A stretch of 38,978 bases of DNA from Pseudomonadota bacterium (GTDB lineage: Bacteria; Pseudomonadota; Gammaproteobacteria; Burkholderiales; Rhodocyclaceae): the NCBI GenBank assembly GCA_018262095.1, contig JAGTRW010000039.1, positions 1-38,978 on the forward strand, in the 5' to 3' direction. Below are positions 1 to 10,313 of this stretch, one piece after another (within the stretch, counting starts at the first letter, position 1; each line of letters starts with the position of its first letter). Both the position numbers and the translations under genes were made by a program. Below the pieces are notes generated by a model. The model saw nothing but the letters and a program-made list of their open reading frames with translations. It was not told where the DNA came from and searched no databases.

Positions 1-2
1 GC

Positions 3-134
3 CTCAAGGTCTTCCGGCGCGGCCGGCTGGTCGCCGAGACGCCGGCCGCGACCAGCGCGCTGCAGTTGCCGGGACGACCGGCGAGCACGTCGATGATGAC
101 ACGCACCGAGCAGACCTGGGGCATTGGCGAGTAA
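3..134 (+). CDS. 3' end of a possible amidohydrolase (cytosine deaminase-like)
   Basis: An open frame enters from the left edge and stops at the TAA at 132-134, giving 43 residues that begin LKVFRRGRLVAETP. This resembles the C-terminal beta-sandwich strand of cytosine deaminase/dihydropyrimidinase-type amidohydrolases, where a VxRxGxLVAxTxP stretch commonly closes the protein. No catalytic residues are inside the window, so the family call rests on one short motif. No start codon is visible because the gene is cut by the window edge. A pyrimidine link would fit the upp-uraA salvage genes at 27-29 kb, but these are far away and the connection is speculative. Confidence 0.4.
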   Translation, partial: LKVFRRGRLVAETPAATSALQLPGRPASTSMMTRTEQTWGIGE

Positions 135-250
135 GGTAGCCGACACCCGCTCCGGCTTTGTTGCCGAACACCCGAAACACGCCCACCCCGTCTTTCTGAA
201 GACGCCGCTATTGCCTCTAGTGCCCGTATCCTAGACAATGCGGAACCATT

Positions 251-1912
251 TTGAGCTGGCCCGCCGTGCTGCCTGCACCTCACAACGTGATCAATGAACG
301 CATCCACGTGTTGCAAACACGCTGGGAGAGCTATGTCACCGGCGGCGCCTTCGAGTGCTTTATCGAATTTGCCGTGGCCGTCAACTGCCTGACCGAGCAA
401 TTCAACCGAATGCGCTTGCCCGGCCTGGTGCGGCTCTGCGAGGGACTGGAAAATTCCACCTTGGCGCGCCTCGGCGTGCCGGCCTCGCATCCCATTGCCA
501 GAGAAGACATCACCGCACTGCAGCGGCAGGTCGACTCGCTGCTCGGCGCCGTGAGCAACTCCCGCCCGACAAGCCCCGAACGACGCATCAAGGAACGGGT
601 TCAGGAAACCCCCGACAGCGACTGGATCAAGCCGCGCTCGGTCTGGCTGGTCGTCGGTTCCGAGGCGCATGAGATGGTCGAGGCGCTCGGACAACAGCTC
701 AATTTCTTCGGTTTTCATACCCGAAAAATGGCCTGGGGAGAAAAACAGCCGGACGCCGATGTGCCGCTGGCGGTGCTGTTCATTCCGGCGGCGGATATGC
801 CGCGCACCGACGAGCACGCTTATATCGCCACCATGCGCTCGAACTGCGGGGCAAGTCAGCTGATCTACCTGGGTGTCCGTCCAGCGATTGAAGCCATCGT
901 CGCATTGATGCGATCGGGTATTGACCTGACGATCCCCCGCGAGGAAGGGTCGTCGATGGTACTCAATTGCGTCCTCGACCTCGTTCAAAACTTCGAGACT
1001 GAGAAGTATCGCGTTCTGGTCGTTGAAGACTCGCGCGTTGCCGTCGCCCTGATCCAGCGCACATTGACCGAAAATGGGATCGACAGTCATGCGATCCGCG
1101 ATCCCGCGACATTGCTCGACGTCCTTGAATCGTATCGCCCCGATTTGATCCTGATGGATATGTACATGCCCGGCTTCACCGGTGTCGAGGCAACACGAGT
1201 GCTGCGTCAGATATCGGCCTACAGCGCGCTGCCCATTGTCTATCTGTCAGGCGAATCCGATGTCGGCATGCAAGTCGAGGCCTTGCGCCTGGGCGGCGAC
1301 CAGTTTCTCAATAAGCCCTTCAACCCGGTCCTGCTCGCCGCGGTGGTCAAAACGAAGATCGAACGTTTCCGTGAAACCCAGCGCTCGACACGGCTTGATG
1401 GCCTGACCGGCCTGCTCAATCACACCGCCGCCAAATCCCGGCTGCAGATCATGGCGAAAAACATGACGGGGCATACGGCACTTACGGTGGCCATGATCGA
1501 CATCGATCACTTCAAGTCGGTCAACGACGCCTACGGCCACCCGGTGGGTGACCATGTCATCCGCGGCCTCGCCTGGCTGCTCAAGGGGCGCTTGCGCTCA
1601 TCGGACATGATCGGTCGCTACGGCGGCGAAGAGTTTCTGGTCGCCTTGCCCAACGTCACGCCAGACCAAGCCAAAGCGGTCATCGACCGCATCCGGGAAG
1701 ACTTTGCATCGCTGCCGCACGCCCATTCGACGGGTGCCGTGTTCGCCACGTTTAGCGCTGGAATCGCGTCCTATCCCTATTTTGACACGGCACAGAGCCT
1801 GACCGAGGCCGCCGACAACGCGCTCCTCGAAGCCAAGCGCCTGGGCCGAAACCGCGTAATCAAAGCGTCAGATTGTCGAAACGATCTGCAGTTCGGCGCC
1901 TGCACCGCCTGA
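251..1912 (+). CDS. Response regulator diguanylate cyclase (degenerate REC + REC + GGDEF)
   Basis: Predicted cytoplasmic signalling protein of 553 residues that makes cyclic di-GMP from two GTP. An N-terminal helical region (about 1-120) has no motif I recognise and no HPt histidine motif. Residues about 130-245 look like a receiver fold without a phosphorylatable Asp. A true receiver follows at about 254-370 (VLVVEDS, phospho-acceptor Asp303 in LILMDMYMPG, Lys355 in NKPF). The GGDEF domain covers about 382-545 with the active-site variant GGEEF at 458-462. An allosteric I-site RSSD (449-452) sits exactly five residues before it, so product inhibition is expected. The start is TTG at 251, since an in-frame stop lies at 218-220; a weak GGAA precedes it. 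GTG at 287 is an alternative. The cognate kinase is not nearby. Confidence 0.88.
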   Translation: MSWPAVLPAPHNVINERIHVLQTRWESYVTGGAFECFIEFAVAVNCLTEQFNRMRLPGLVRLCEGLENSTLARLGVPASHPIAREDITALQRQVDSLLGAVSNSRPTSPERRIKERVQETPDSDWIKPRSVWLVVGSEAHEMVEALGQQLNFFGFHTRKMAWGEKQPDADVPLAVLFIPAADMPRTDEHAYIATMRSNCGASQLIYLGVRPAIEAIVALMRSGIDLTIPREEGSSMVLNCVLDLVQNFETEKYRVLVVEDSRVAVALIQRTLTENGIDSHAIRDPATLLDVLESYRPDLILMDMYMPGFTGVEATRVLRQISAYSALPIVYLSGESDVGMQVEALRLGGDQFLNKPFNPVLLAAVVKTKIERFRETQRSTRLDGLTGLLNHTAAKSRLQIMAKNMTGHTALTVAMIDIDHFKSVNDAYGHPVGDHVIRGLAWLLKGRLRSSDMIGRYGGEEFLVALPNVTPDQAKAVIDRIREDFASLPHAHSTGAVFATFSAGIASYPYFDTAQSLTEAADNALLEAKRLGRNRVIKASDCRNDLQFGACTA

Positions 1913-2017
1913 CGCAGCGCCGGCACAAAGCTGAGCTCTGCCGTTTCCCGAAGAACGGTCGCCCCGGCTGATTAGAAGTTGCACCGCGTTTCTGCCTTGC
2001 CGCTCAGAACACCATCC

Positions 2018-3439
2018 TCACCGGATTTTCCTGGCGCGCGTGTGCCACATGAAGACAATGGCGACGACACTGATCGCCGTGCCCAGCAGAAAGGCGTTCG
2101 AAAATCCGGGGGCGAGTTCTTTGGCGTCGGTAATCACGGCCAGGTGGCTGTTGTTGATCGAAACGTGATGCGGAATTGAATCGGAGAAGATCGTTTCAAA
2201 GAAGAGGACGCCAAGCGCCATCGACAGGCTGCGGCACAAACTCATCAGGCTGGAAACCGAACTGCTGCCGCCGGCTGGCGCGCAAGACATGATCAGCGCG
2301 GTGTTGGGCGACTTGCTCAGTCCCTGGGACAGACCGAACAGCGCGAGGGAAACGACGATGGTGACGATCAGGCTCACCGGGTCGAGGTCGATAAAAATGA
2401 AGAAGGCACAAACGCCGACTGCCATCCCGGCCATGCACAGCGTCCAGGCACCAAACCGTTTGGCGATGCCGCCGGTGAACGGGCCGATGAATTGCCCCAA
2501 TGAGGGAAGCATCATGATCGCCCCCGAAACATGGGTGTCGAGCTGCCGATACTCTTCCAGATAAAAAGGAAAAATGAACATCACGCCGCCAACGGTGATC
2601 AGGCTGGCGGAGAAAGCCAGCATGCTGAAGAGCATCACCTTGTCGTTGAACAACTGGAGATTCAACAGCGGATGGTCGCACTTTCGTTGCTGAATGACGA
2701 AAAGAACGGTCAGCAGCGCAGACGATGCAAAGCAGGACAGGATGGTCGGCGACAGCCAGCCGAATTCCAGGCCCATGTTAACGGCAAACAGGAAAAGGAC
2801 CAGCGCGGCAAAGGAAATAACGGCCCCCTGGTAGTCAAACCGCGTATCAGAGGTTCGCGGATACGCTGAAGGGATCGACTGGCGGGTGGCAACGATGGCG
2901 GCCAGACAGAACGGGATATTGACGAAAAAGATCCACCGCCAGCCGATGAAAGCCGTGATCCAGCCGCCGATTGCCGGGCCGAGCGCCACGCCGGCGGCGG
3001 CCGCGGTGGTGACCAGGCCCATGGCCTTGATCCGGCGCTCGGGCGGCAAATAGATCGGCACGAAGGACATCATCACCGTAAATAGCATGGCTCCACCCAA
3101 GCCCTGCAATGACCTGAAGGCGATGAGTTCGTTGATGTTGGCCGAGGTGCCGCAGAGCAGCGAGCCGATCATGAAGACGACAAAGCCCGCCTGATAAACC
3201 AGCTTGATTCCCTTGATGTCCGCGAGCTTGCCAAAAGGCAGCATGAAACCGGCTTCGCAGAGCAGGTACGCCAAGACCGTCCAGGAAACCACGCTCGGAC
3301 TCACCTTGAACTCGGCCGAAAGCGTCGGCAGCGCGATATTGACGATCGTGGCGTCCAGATTGGCGATAAAAGCGCCGGCGCACACCAGCGCTATCAGCAG
3401 ATTCTGGTCCTTCGTTTTTTCGATGAGGTAACTGTTCAT
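2018..3439 (-). CDS. MFS multidrug exporter, DHA2 (EmrB/QacA) type
   Basis: Inner-membrane proton antiporter of about 473 residues with roughly 14 hydrophobic segments, as expected for the 14-helix DHA2 family. The first helix carries LDATIVNIALPTL, the DHA2 signature. The loop after helix 2 has LPFGKLADIKG (MFS motif A), and GVALGPAIGGWI is motif C of drug antiporters. I chose ATG at 3439 (MNSYLIEKT). The frame stays open to 3559, but that 40-residue extension is Arg/Trp-rich, hydrophilic and overlaps the neighbouring LysR gene. Substrates cannot be predicted. No membrane-fusion partner (EmrA-like) is adjacent, so it may work alone. It lies 112 bp downstream of the LysR gene on the same strand and could be cotranscribed with it. 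Confidence 0.88.
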   Translation of the reverse strand: MNSYLIEKTKDQNLLIALVCAGAFIANLDATIVNIALPTLSAEFKVSPSVVSWTVLAYLLCEAGFMLPFGKLADIKGIKLVYQAGFVVFMIGSLLCGTSANINELIAFRSLQGLGGAMLFTVMMSFVPIYLPPERRIKAMGLVTTAAAAGVALGPAIGGWITAFIGWRWIFFVNIPFCLAAIVATRQSIPSAYPRTSDTRFDYQGAVISFAALVLFLFAVNMGLEFGWLSPTILSCFASSALLTVLFVIQQRKCDHPLLNLQLFNDKVMLFSMLAFSASLITVGGVMFIFPFYLEEYRQLDTHVSGAIMMLPSLGQFIGPFTGGIAKRFGAWTLCMAGMAVGVCAFFIFIDLDPVSLIVTIVVSLALFGLSQGLSKSPNTALIMSCAPAGGSSSVSSLMSLCRSLSMALGVLFFETIFSDSIPHHVSINNSHLAVITDAKELAPGFSNAFLLGTAISVVAIVFMWHTRARKIR

Positions 3440-3551
3440 GGCGACTTGTCCACGTGGGCACGGCGACGTATTGAGCACCATCGAAAATGGCGAATGGTCG
3501 CACCACCATTCGCGGCGCCAAGTGCAGCGAATGCTATCCGACGCCAGCTGA

Positions 3552-4481
3552 TCACGCAATGAACGCAGGGCTATCGTCGCGTGCGCGCGCGCCCTCCTCC
3601 TGCGCCATCAATTCGCGGCAGGCAGCGCGCAGCCGTTCGGCGCCGGCGGTCAAACGCCTTTCGGCGTGCCAGACGAGGTAAAAGCGCCGCTCCAGCGTCA
3701 CTTCCGGGACCGCGATCGCGGCGAACTCGCCCGACTCGAGTTCGCGGCGCACCGCGCGGCGCGACGAGCAGGTGACGCCGCGGCCAAGCCGGATGATTTC
3801 GCGGATCGCTTCGCCGCTGCCCAGTTCGAGCGCCACATTGAAGCTGCCCAAGTACGGCAACAGGATCGACTCGAGCGTCTGGCGAACGCCCGAGCCGCTT
3901 TCGCGCAGGATCCAGGGCGCGCCGGCCAATGCCTCGCGGCTCGGCGGCTGGCGCGTAAACGGATGATCGGCGCGCGTATAGATCACCATCTCGTCGCGCA
4001 GCCAGAGTTCGGAAACCAGATGGCTGTCGGTCAGCGGCGCTTCGATCAGGCCGATGTCGGCGCGGCAGTCGAGCAACATGGCGACGACGCTGTGCGAGTT
4101 GCCGATTTCCACCTCGTAGCGGTGGCTCTCGTGCTCGGCCATCAGCGGCGCGAGCAAACCGGGCAAGACGTAGTTGCCGATGGTCAGGCTGGCGGCGATC
4201 CTGAGCCGGCTCGGCGGACCGGCGACGTAGGTCCGTTCTAGCTCGCCGGCCTGTTGCAGCAGATCGAGCGCCGGCGGCAACAGATAACGGCCGTGCTCGT
4301 TCAACACCACGCGCCGGCCGATCCGGTCGAACAGCGTGACGCCCAAGCGCCGTTCAAGTTCGGCGACGGCGCCGCTGGTCGCCGACTGCGACAAGCCCAG
4401 CTCGTCGCCGGCCGCGGTAATTTGCCCGGAGCGGCTGATCGCGGCGAAGACTTCGAGCTCTCTCAAGGTGATGCGCAGCAT
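3552..4481 (-). CDS. LysR-family transcriptional regulator, divergent from yeiH-like gene
   Basis: A 309-residue LTTR of usual family length. The N-terminal winged HTH (about 3-62) reads LRELEVFAAISRSGQITAAGDELGLSQSATSGAVAELERRLG, followed by a linker helix and a type 2 periplasmic-binding-like effector domain (about 90-295). Its sequence resembles the CysB/CbbR/YeiE branch more than the short-chain aromatic regulators. It is divergent from a YeiH-family membrane protein with 123 bp between the two starts, the classical LTTR layout. In enterobacteria YeiE sits beside YeiH in the same way, so regulation of that gene is the natural inference. The effector is unknown. The stop lies about 110 bp from the MFS start. 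Confidence 0.9.
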   Translation of the reverse strand: MLRITLRELEVFAAISRSGQITAAGDELGLSQSATSGAVAELERRLGVTLFDRIGRRVVLNEHGRYLLPPALDLLQQAGELERTYVAGPPSRLRIAASLTIGNYVLPGLLAPLMAEHESHRYEVEIGNSHSVVAMLLDCRADIGLIEAPLTDSHLVSELWLRDEMVIYTRADHPFTRQPPSREALAGAPWILRESGSGVRQTLESILLPYLGSFNVALELGSGEAIREIIRLGRGVTCSSRRAVRRELESGEFAAIAVPEVTLERRFYLVWHAERRLTAGAERLRAACRELMAQEEGARARDDSPAFIA

Positions 4482-4542
4482 GGCTGTTTCTTTCCTTTAC
4501 CGGTTTTTCCGATACGTATAACCCGCAAAATCAATTATTTCA

Positions 4543-4582
4543 ATAGATCTTCCGACGATATAGTTATTCCCAATTGATCTAT
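4543..4582. promoter_or_regulatory. Candidate LysR operator between lysR and yeiH-like genes
   Basis: The AT-rich divergent intergenic region holds a perfect 7-base inverted repeat, ATAGATC at 4543-4549 and GATCTAT at 4576-4582, separated by 26 bases. LTTRs bind dyads in such divergent regions, usually with a T-N11-A core. This dyad has a longer spacing, so it could be two half-operators or chance. A clear ribosome binding site GGGAG precedes the yeiH-like ATG at 4605. Confidence 0.3.
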
Positions 4583-4604
4583 AAACCACTTTGGGAGAAG
4601 CCAG

Positions 4605-5606
4605 ATGTTTTACAAGAGAACGATTCCCTTGCTTCCCGGCGTGCTGCTGGTGCTCGCGCTGGGCGGAGTCGCCGTCGTGCTGGGCCGGGCCTTCCCCTTG
4701 ATCGGCAGCGCCGTGCTGGGGATTTTCCTGGGCATCGTCGTGCGCTGGCGTTTCCCGCCCGCGGCGCGTTTTGCGCCGGGGATCGCGTTTTCATCGAAGC
4801 AGGTCTTGCAATGGTCGATCGTCGCGCTGGGCTTCGGCCTGCCGATCGCCGAGGTCGCGAAAACCGGGATCGATTCGCTGTCGATCACGCTGGCGACGAT
4901 CAGCGCGGCCTTCCTGAGCGCGCTCTGCTTCGGCAAGTTGCTGCGCGTTCCGGGCAAGCTGTGCGTGCTGATCGGCACCGGGACGGCGATCTGCGGCGGC
5001 TCAGCGATCGCCGCGATCACCCCGGTGCTCAAGCCCGACGCCCACGAAGCGTCGTTTTCGCTATCGACGATCTTCCTCTTCAACGTGCTCGCCGTCCTGC
5101 TCTTTCCGCTGCTCGGCCGCGCGCTGGGACTCAGTGATCATGGCTTCGGCCTGTGGGCCGGAACCGCGATCAACGACACTTCGTCGGTGGTGGCCGCCGC
5201 CTATTCGTGGAGCGAGAGTGCGGGAGAGTACGCAACCATCGTCAAACTGACGCGCGCCATGTTGATCGTTCCGGTCACGCTGGCGATCGGCGCCTGGGTC
5301 ATCGCCCGCCAGCGCAAGGACTCGCCGAACGGCCTGCTGTCGTCGATCGGCCAGGCCTTTCCCTGGTTCATCGCCTGGTTCGTCGTCGCTTCGGCCGGCG
5401 GCCGCTTTCTGCCGCCATCGATCAGCAGCGCGGCCAACGGCCTGGCGCCCTTGATGATCACCGCGGCGCTGACCGCCATCGGTTTATCCACCGATCTATC
5501 GAAAATGCGGCAAACCGGCTGGCGGCCCGTCGCTCTCGGACTCCTGGTCTGGATCAGCGTTGCCGGGACCAGCCTGCTGGTCCAGTCGCAGAGCGCACGC
5601 TGGTAG
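4605..5606 (+). CDS. yeiH: YeiH-family (UPF0324) putative sulfate exporter
   Basis: Inner-membrane protein of 333 residues with about ten hydrophobic segments and the family hallmarks ALGFGLP (about 77-83), GTGTAICGGSAIAA (about 125-138) and AGTAINDTSSVVAAAYSWS in the centre. The family is widely annotated as putative sulfate exporter, but direct transport data are scarce. The start is ATG at 4605 after GGGAGAAGCCAG. It is divergent from the LysR regulator, matching the yeiE-yeiH arrangement of enterobacteria, so expression is probably under that regulator. After the stop, a 148-bp spacer leads to the chemoreceptor gene. It contains a small GGACGC/GCGTCC hairpin at about 5616-5630 with no T-tract, so termination there is unclear. 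Confidence 0.85.
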   Translation: MFYKRTIPLLPGVLLVLALGGVAVVLGRAFPLIGSAVLGIFLGIVVRWRFPPAARFAPGIAFSSKQVLQWSIVALGFGLPIAEVAKTGIDSLSITLATISAAFLSALCFGKLLRVPGKLCVLIGTGTAICGGSAIAAITPVLKPDAHEASFSLSTIFLFNVLAVLLFPLLGRALGLSDHGFGLWAGTAINDTSSVVAAAYSWSESAGEYATIVKLTRAMLIVPVTLAIGAWVIARQRKDSPNGLLSSIGQAFPWFIAWFVVASAGGRFLPPSISSAANGLAPLMITAALTAIGLSTDLSKMRQTGWRPVALGLLVWISVAGTSLLVQSQSARW

Positions 5607-5754
5607 ATCCGATTTCGGACGCGACGCGTCCGGCGTTCGGTCGGCAACGCCGGCCGAATTTGGCGGCGAGCTTGTCATGCCGGAGCGCGCAGGGTAGATT
5701 GCGAGCACGCCCCTGACGCAGTCAGGCACGCGCCACCACGCAGACGGAGAGACC

Positions 5755-7461
5755 ATGGGCACAATAAACGGCTTGTCTTTGCGCAGCAAATTGAATGTCC
5801 TGACGGTGCTTACGGTGATCGCGCTCTGCCTGCTGGCGGCGATCGTTCTGATCGGAGAGAAGAGCCAGTTGCTGGCCGATCGCAAGGACAAGGTCCACAG
5901 TCTGGTCGAAGTCGCTCAGGCCACGGTGGCGCTCTACGAGAAGCAGGCGCGCGACGGCAAGATCAGCGTCGACGAGGCCAAGAAACTGGCCATCGACGCG
6001 GTCCGCGGCATGCGCTACGACCAATCCGAGTACTTCTGGATCAACGATCTGGGCAAACCGGCGCCGCGCATGATCATGCATCCGACGGTCCCGGCGCTCG
6101 ACGGCCAGGTCCTTGATGCGCAGCGCTTCAACAAGGCCACCGCGAAGCAGGCCGGCGTCGACGGCCCGACGCAGTCGCTCGACGGCAAGAACCTGTTCGT
6201 GACCTTCGTCGAAGTTGCCGAGGCCGCCGGCCAGGGCTACGTCGCCTACCTGTGGCCGAAGCCGAAGGCCGGAGGCGGTGTCAGCGAAGAGCTTTATCCC
6301 AAGCTCTCTTTTGTCCAGAAGTTCGAGCCCTGGGGCTGGGTGATCGGCAGCGGAATCTACATCGACGACGTCGATGCGCTGTTCCGTCAGAATGCGCTCA
6401 AGCTGCTCGCCTGGATCGTCGTGATCGGCGGCTTCATCGCCGTTTCGCTGACCATCGTTTCACGCCAACTGACCCGCACGCTGGGCGGCGACCCCAGTTA
6501 CGCTTCGCAGATCACCAAGCGCATCGCCGCCGGCGACCTGAGCGGCGAAGTCGCCTGCGCCCCCGGCAACAGCGTGCTGGCCGGGATGAAGGACATGCAG
6601 TCGACCTTGCGCACGATGGTCGAAGAAATCGTCGCCGACGCGCAGCAAATCGCGTCGGCGTCGGCCCAGATGCTGCAGGACTTCGAAGACGTTTCGCTGC
6701 GCACTCGTCAGCAGGGCGAATCGGCGTCGTCAATGGCCGCCGCCGTCGAGGAAATGACCGTCAGCATCGCCCAAGTCGCCGACAACGCGCACGAGGCGCA
6801 CGGCATCTCGGTCCAGGCCAGCGATCTGTCGGCGAGCGGAACGCAGATCATCGAGAATGCCGCAAACGAGATGCACAAGATATCGGAAGCCGTTCAATCG
6901 TCTTCGACGATCGTCGAAGACTTGGGACGCCAGTCCGAACAGATCACGTCGATCGTCAATACAATCAAGGAAATCGCCGACCAGACCAATCTGCTGGCGC
7001 TCAACGCCGCCATCGAGGCCGCGCGCGCTGGCGAACAGGGACGCGGCTTTGCCGTCGTCGCCGACGAAGTACGCAAGCTCGCCGAGCGCACCAGCCGGTC
7101 GACCAGCGAAATTGCCGAGATGGTCGAGAGAATTCAAGCCGGAACGCGCAATGCGGTGAGCAGCATGCAAAGCGGCGTCGCCCAGGCGGGCAAGAGCGTC
7201 GAACTGGCGAACCAGGCCGGCAGTTCGATCAACGAGATCCGGGCCGGCGCGCTGCGCGTCATGAACGTCGTGACCAGCATTTCCGACTCGATCCGCGAGC
7301 AGGGAACGGTGTCCAGCGAAATCGCCCGCAGCATCGAGCAGGTCGCGCAGATGTCTGAAGAAAGCGCGCGCGCCGTGCAAAGCACGACGCAGGCCGCGCA
7401 TCACCTTGCCGAGCTGTCGGCCTCGCTGCATCATTCGGTCAGCCGCTTCAAGCTGCACTGA
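5755..7461 (+). CDS. Methyl-accepting chemotaxis protein with sCache_2 sensor
   Basis: A 568-residue membrane chemoreceptor. A first membrane helix (about 14-34) is followed by a periplasmic single-Cache domain (about 36-213; [13 protein letters not shown] and [18 protein letters not shown] are typical of sCache_2). A second helix (about 216-237), a HAMP-like segment ending [14 protein letters not shown] and a long coiled-coil signalling domain follow. The hairpin tip has the near-invariant [20 protein letters not shown] and [18 protein letters not shown], which contact CheA and CheW. No CheR-docking pentapeptide ends the protein. Domains of this kind often bind short organic acids, but the ligand here is unknown. 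The start is supported by GGAGAG upstream. No che genes are nearby, so it is an orphan receptor. A strong terminator follows at 7465-7498. Confidence 0.95.
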   Translation: MGTINGLSLRSKLNVLTVLTVIALCLLAAIVLIGEKSQLLADRKDKVHSLVEVAQATVALYEKQARDGKISVDEAKKLAIDAVRGMRYDQSEYFWINDLGKPAPRMIMHPTVPALDGQVLDAQRFNKATAKQAGVDGPTQSLDGKNLFVTFVEVAEAAGQGYVAYLWPKPKAGGGVSEELYPKLSFVQKFEPWGWVIGSGIYIDDVDALFRQNALKLLAWIVVIGGFIAVSLTIVSRQLTRTLGGDPSYASQITKRIAAGDLSGEVACAPGNSVLAGMKDMQSTLRTMVEEIVADAQQIASASAQMLQDFEDVSLRTRQQGESASSMAAAVEEMTVSIAQVADNAHEAHGISVQASDLSASGTQIIENAANEMHKISEAVQSSSTIVEDLGRQSEQITSIVNTIKEIADQTNLLALNAAIEAARAGEQGRGFAVVADEVRKLAERTSRSTSEIAEMVERIQAGTRNAVSSMQSGVAQAGKSVELANQAGSSINEIRAGALRVMNVVTSISDSIREQGTVSSEIARSIEQVAQMSEESARAVQSTTQAAHHLAELSASLHHSVSRFKLH

Positions 7462-7464
7462 CCC

Positions 7465-7498
7465 GCCCCGGCCGCTAATGCTAATGGCCGGGGCTTTT
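7465..7498 (+). terminator. Intrinsic terminator after the chemoreceptor gene
   Basis: A perfect 9-base-pair GC stem, GCCCCGGCC (7465-7473) with GGCCGGGGC (7486-7494), a 12-base loop and TTTT at 7495-7498. It starts three bases after the chemoreceptor stop and sits against the convergent clpB stop. There is no A-run on its left side, so it should act mainly on plus-strand transcription. Confidence 0.85.
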
Positions 7499-7500
7499 GC

Positions 7501-10092
<2,592 letters not shown>

Positions 10093-10129
10093 CGCTTATT
10101 CCTCGCTGGATGGCTTTTGAATAAACGGT

Positions 10130-10158
10130 AGGTGGGGCGAAGATGCGCCGTTTTCAAG
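10130..10158 (-). promoter_or_regulatory. Sigma-32 (heat-shock) promoter of clpB
   Basis: Read on the minus strand: CTTGAA (10158-10153), a 15-base spacer, then CCCCACCT (10137-10130). The heat-shock sigma consensus is CTTGAA with 13-17 bases to CCCCATNT, so this is nearly perfect. It lies 38 bases upstream of the clpB ATG. Heat-shock control of clpB is well established in proteobacteria, which supports the call. Confidence 0.85.
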
Positions 10159-10313
10159 AGCGTTCCGCTAATTGTCATAAGCGGCACCAGAGGAGATCGG
10201 CGCACGCATCAATTGCCAAGCGGCGTTGTCCGCGGTAGATTCGCGCACTCTCGGCCACGTCCAGCCGTAGCCGAGGCGAGTTGCGCGATAGTCGCCGTCT
10301 CTGACCCCATGGA

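Noticed and set aside
3440-3559. N-terminal extension of the MFS exporter by 40 codons
   Set aside because: The extension overlaps the LysR gene, is hydrophilic and precedes the conserved first helix; ATG 3439 gives a normal DHA2 protein.
5616-5630. GGACGC-GAC-GCGTCC hairpin after the yeiH-like gene as a terminator
   Set aside because: The stem is only six pairs and there is no T-run after it.
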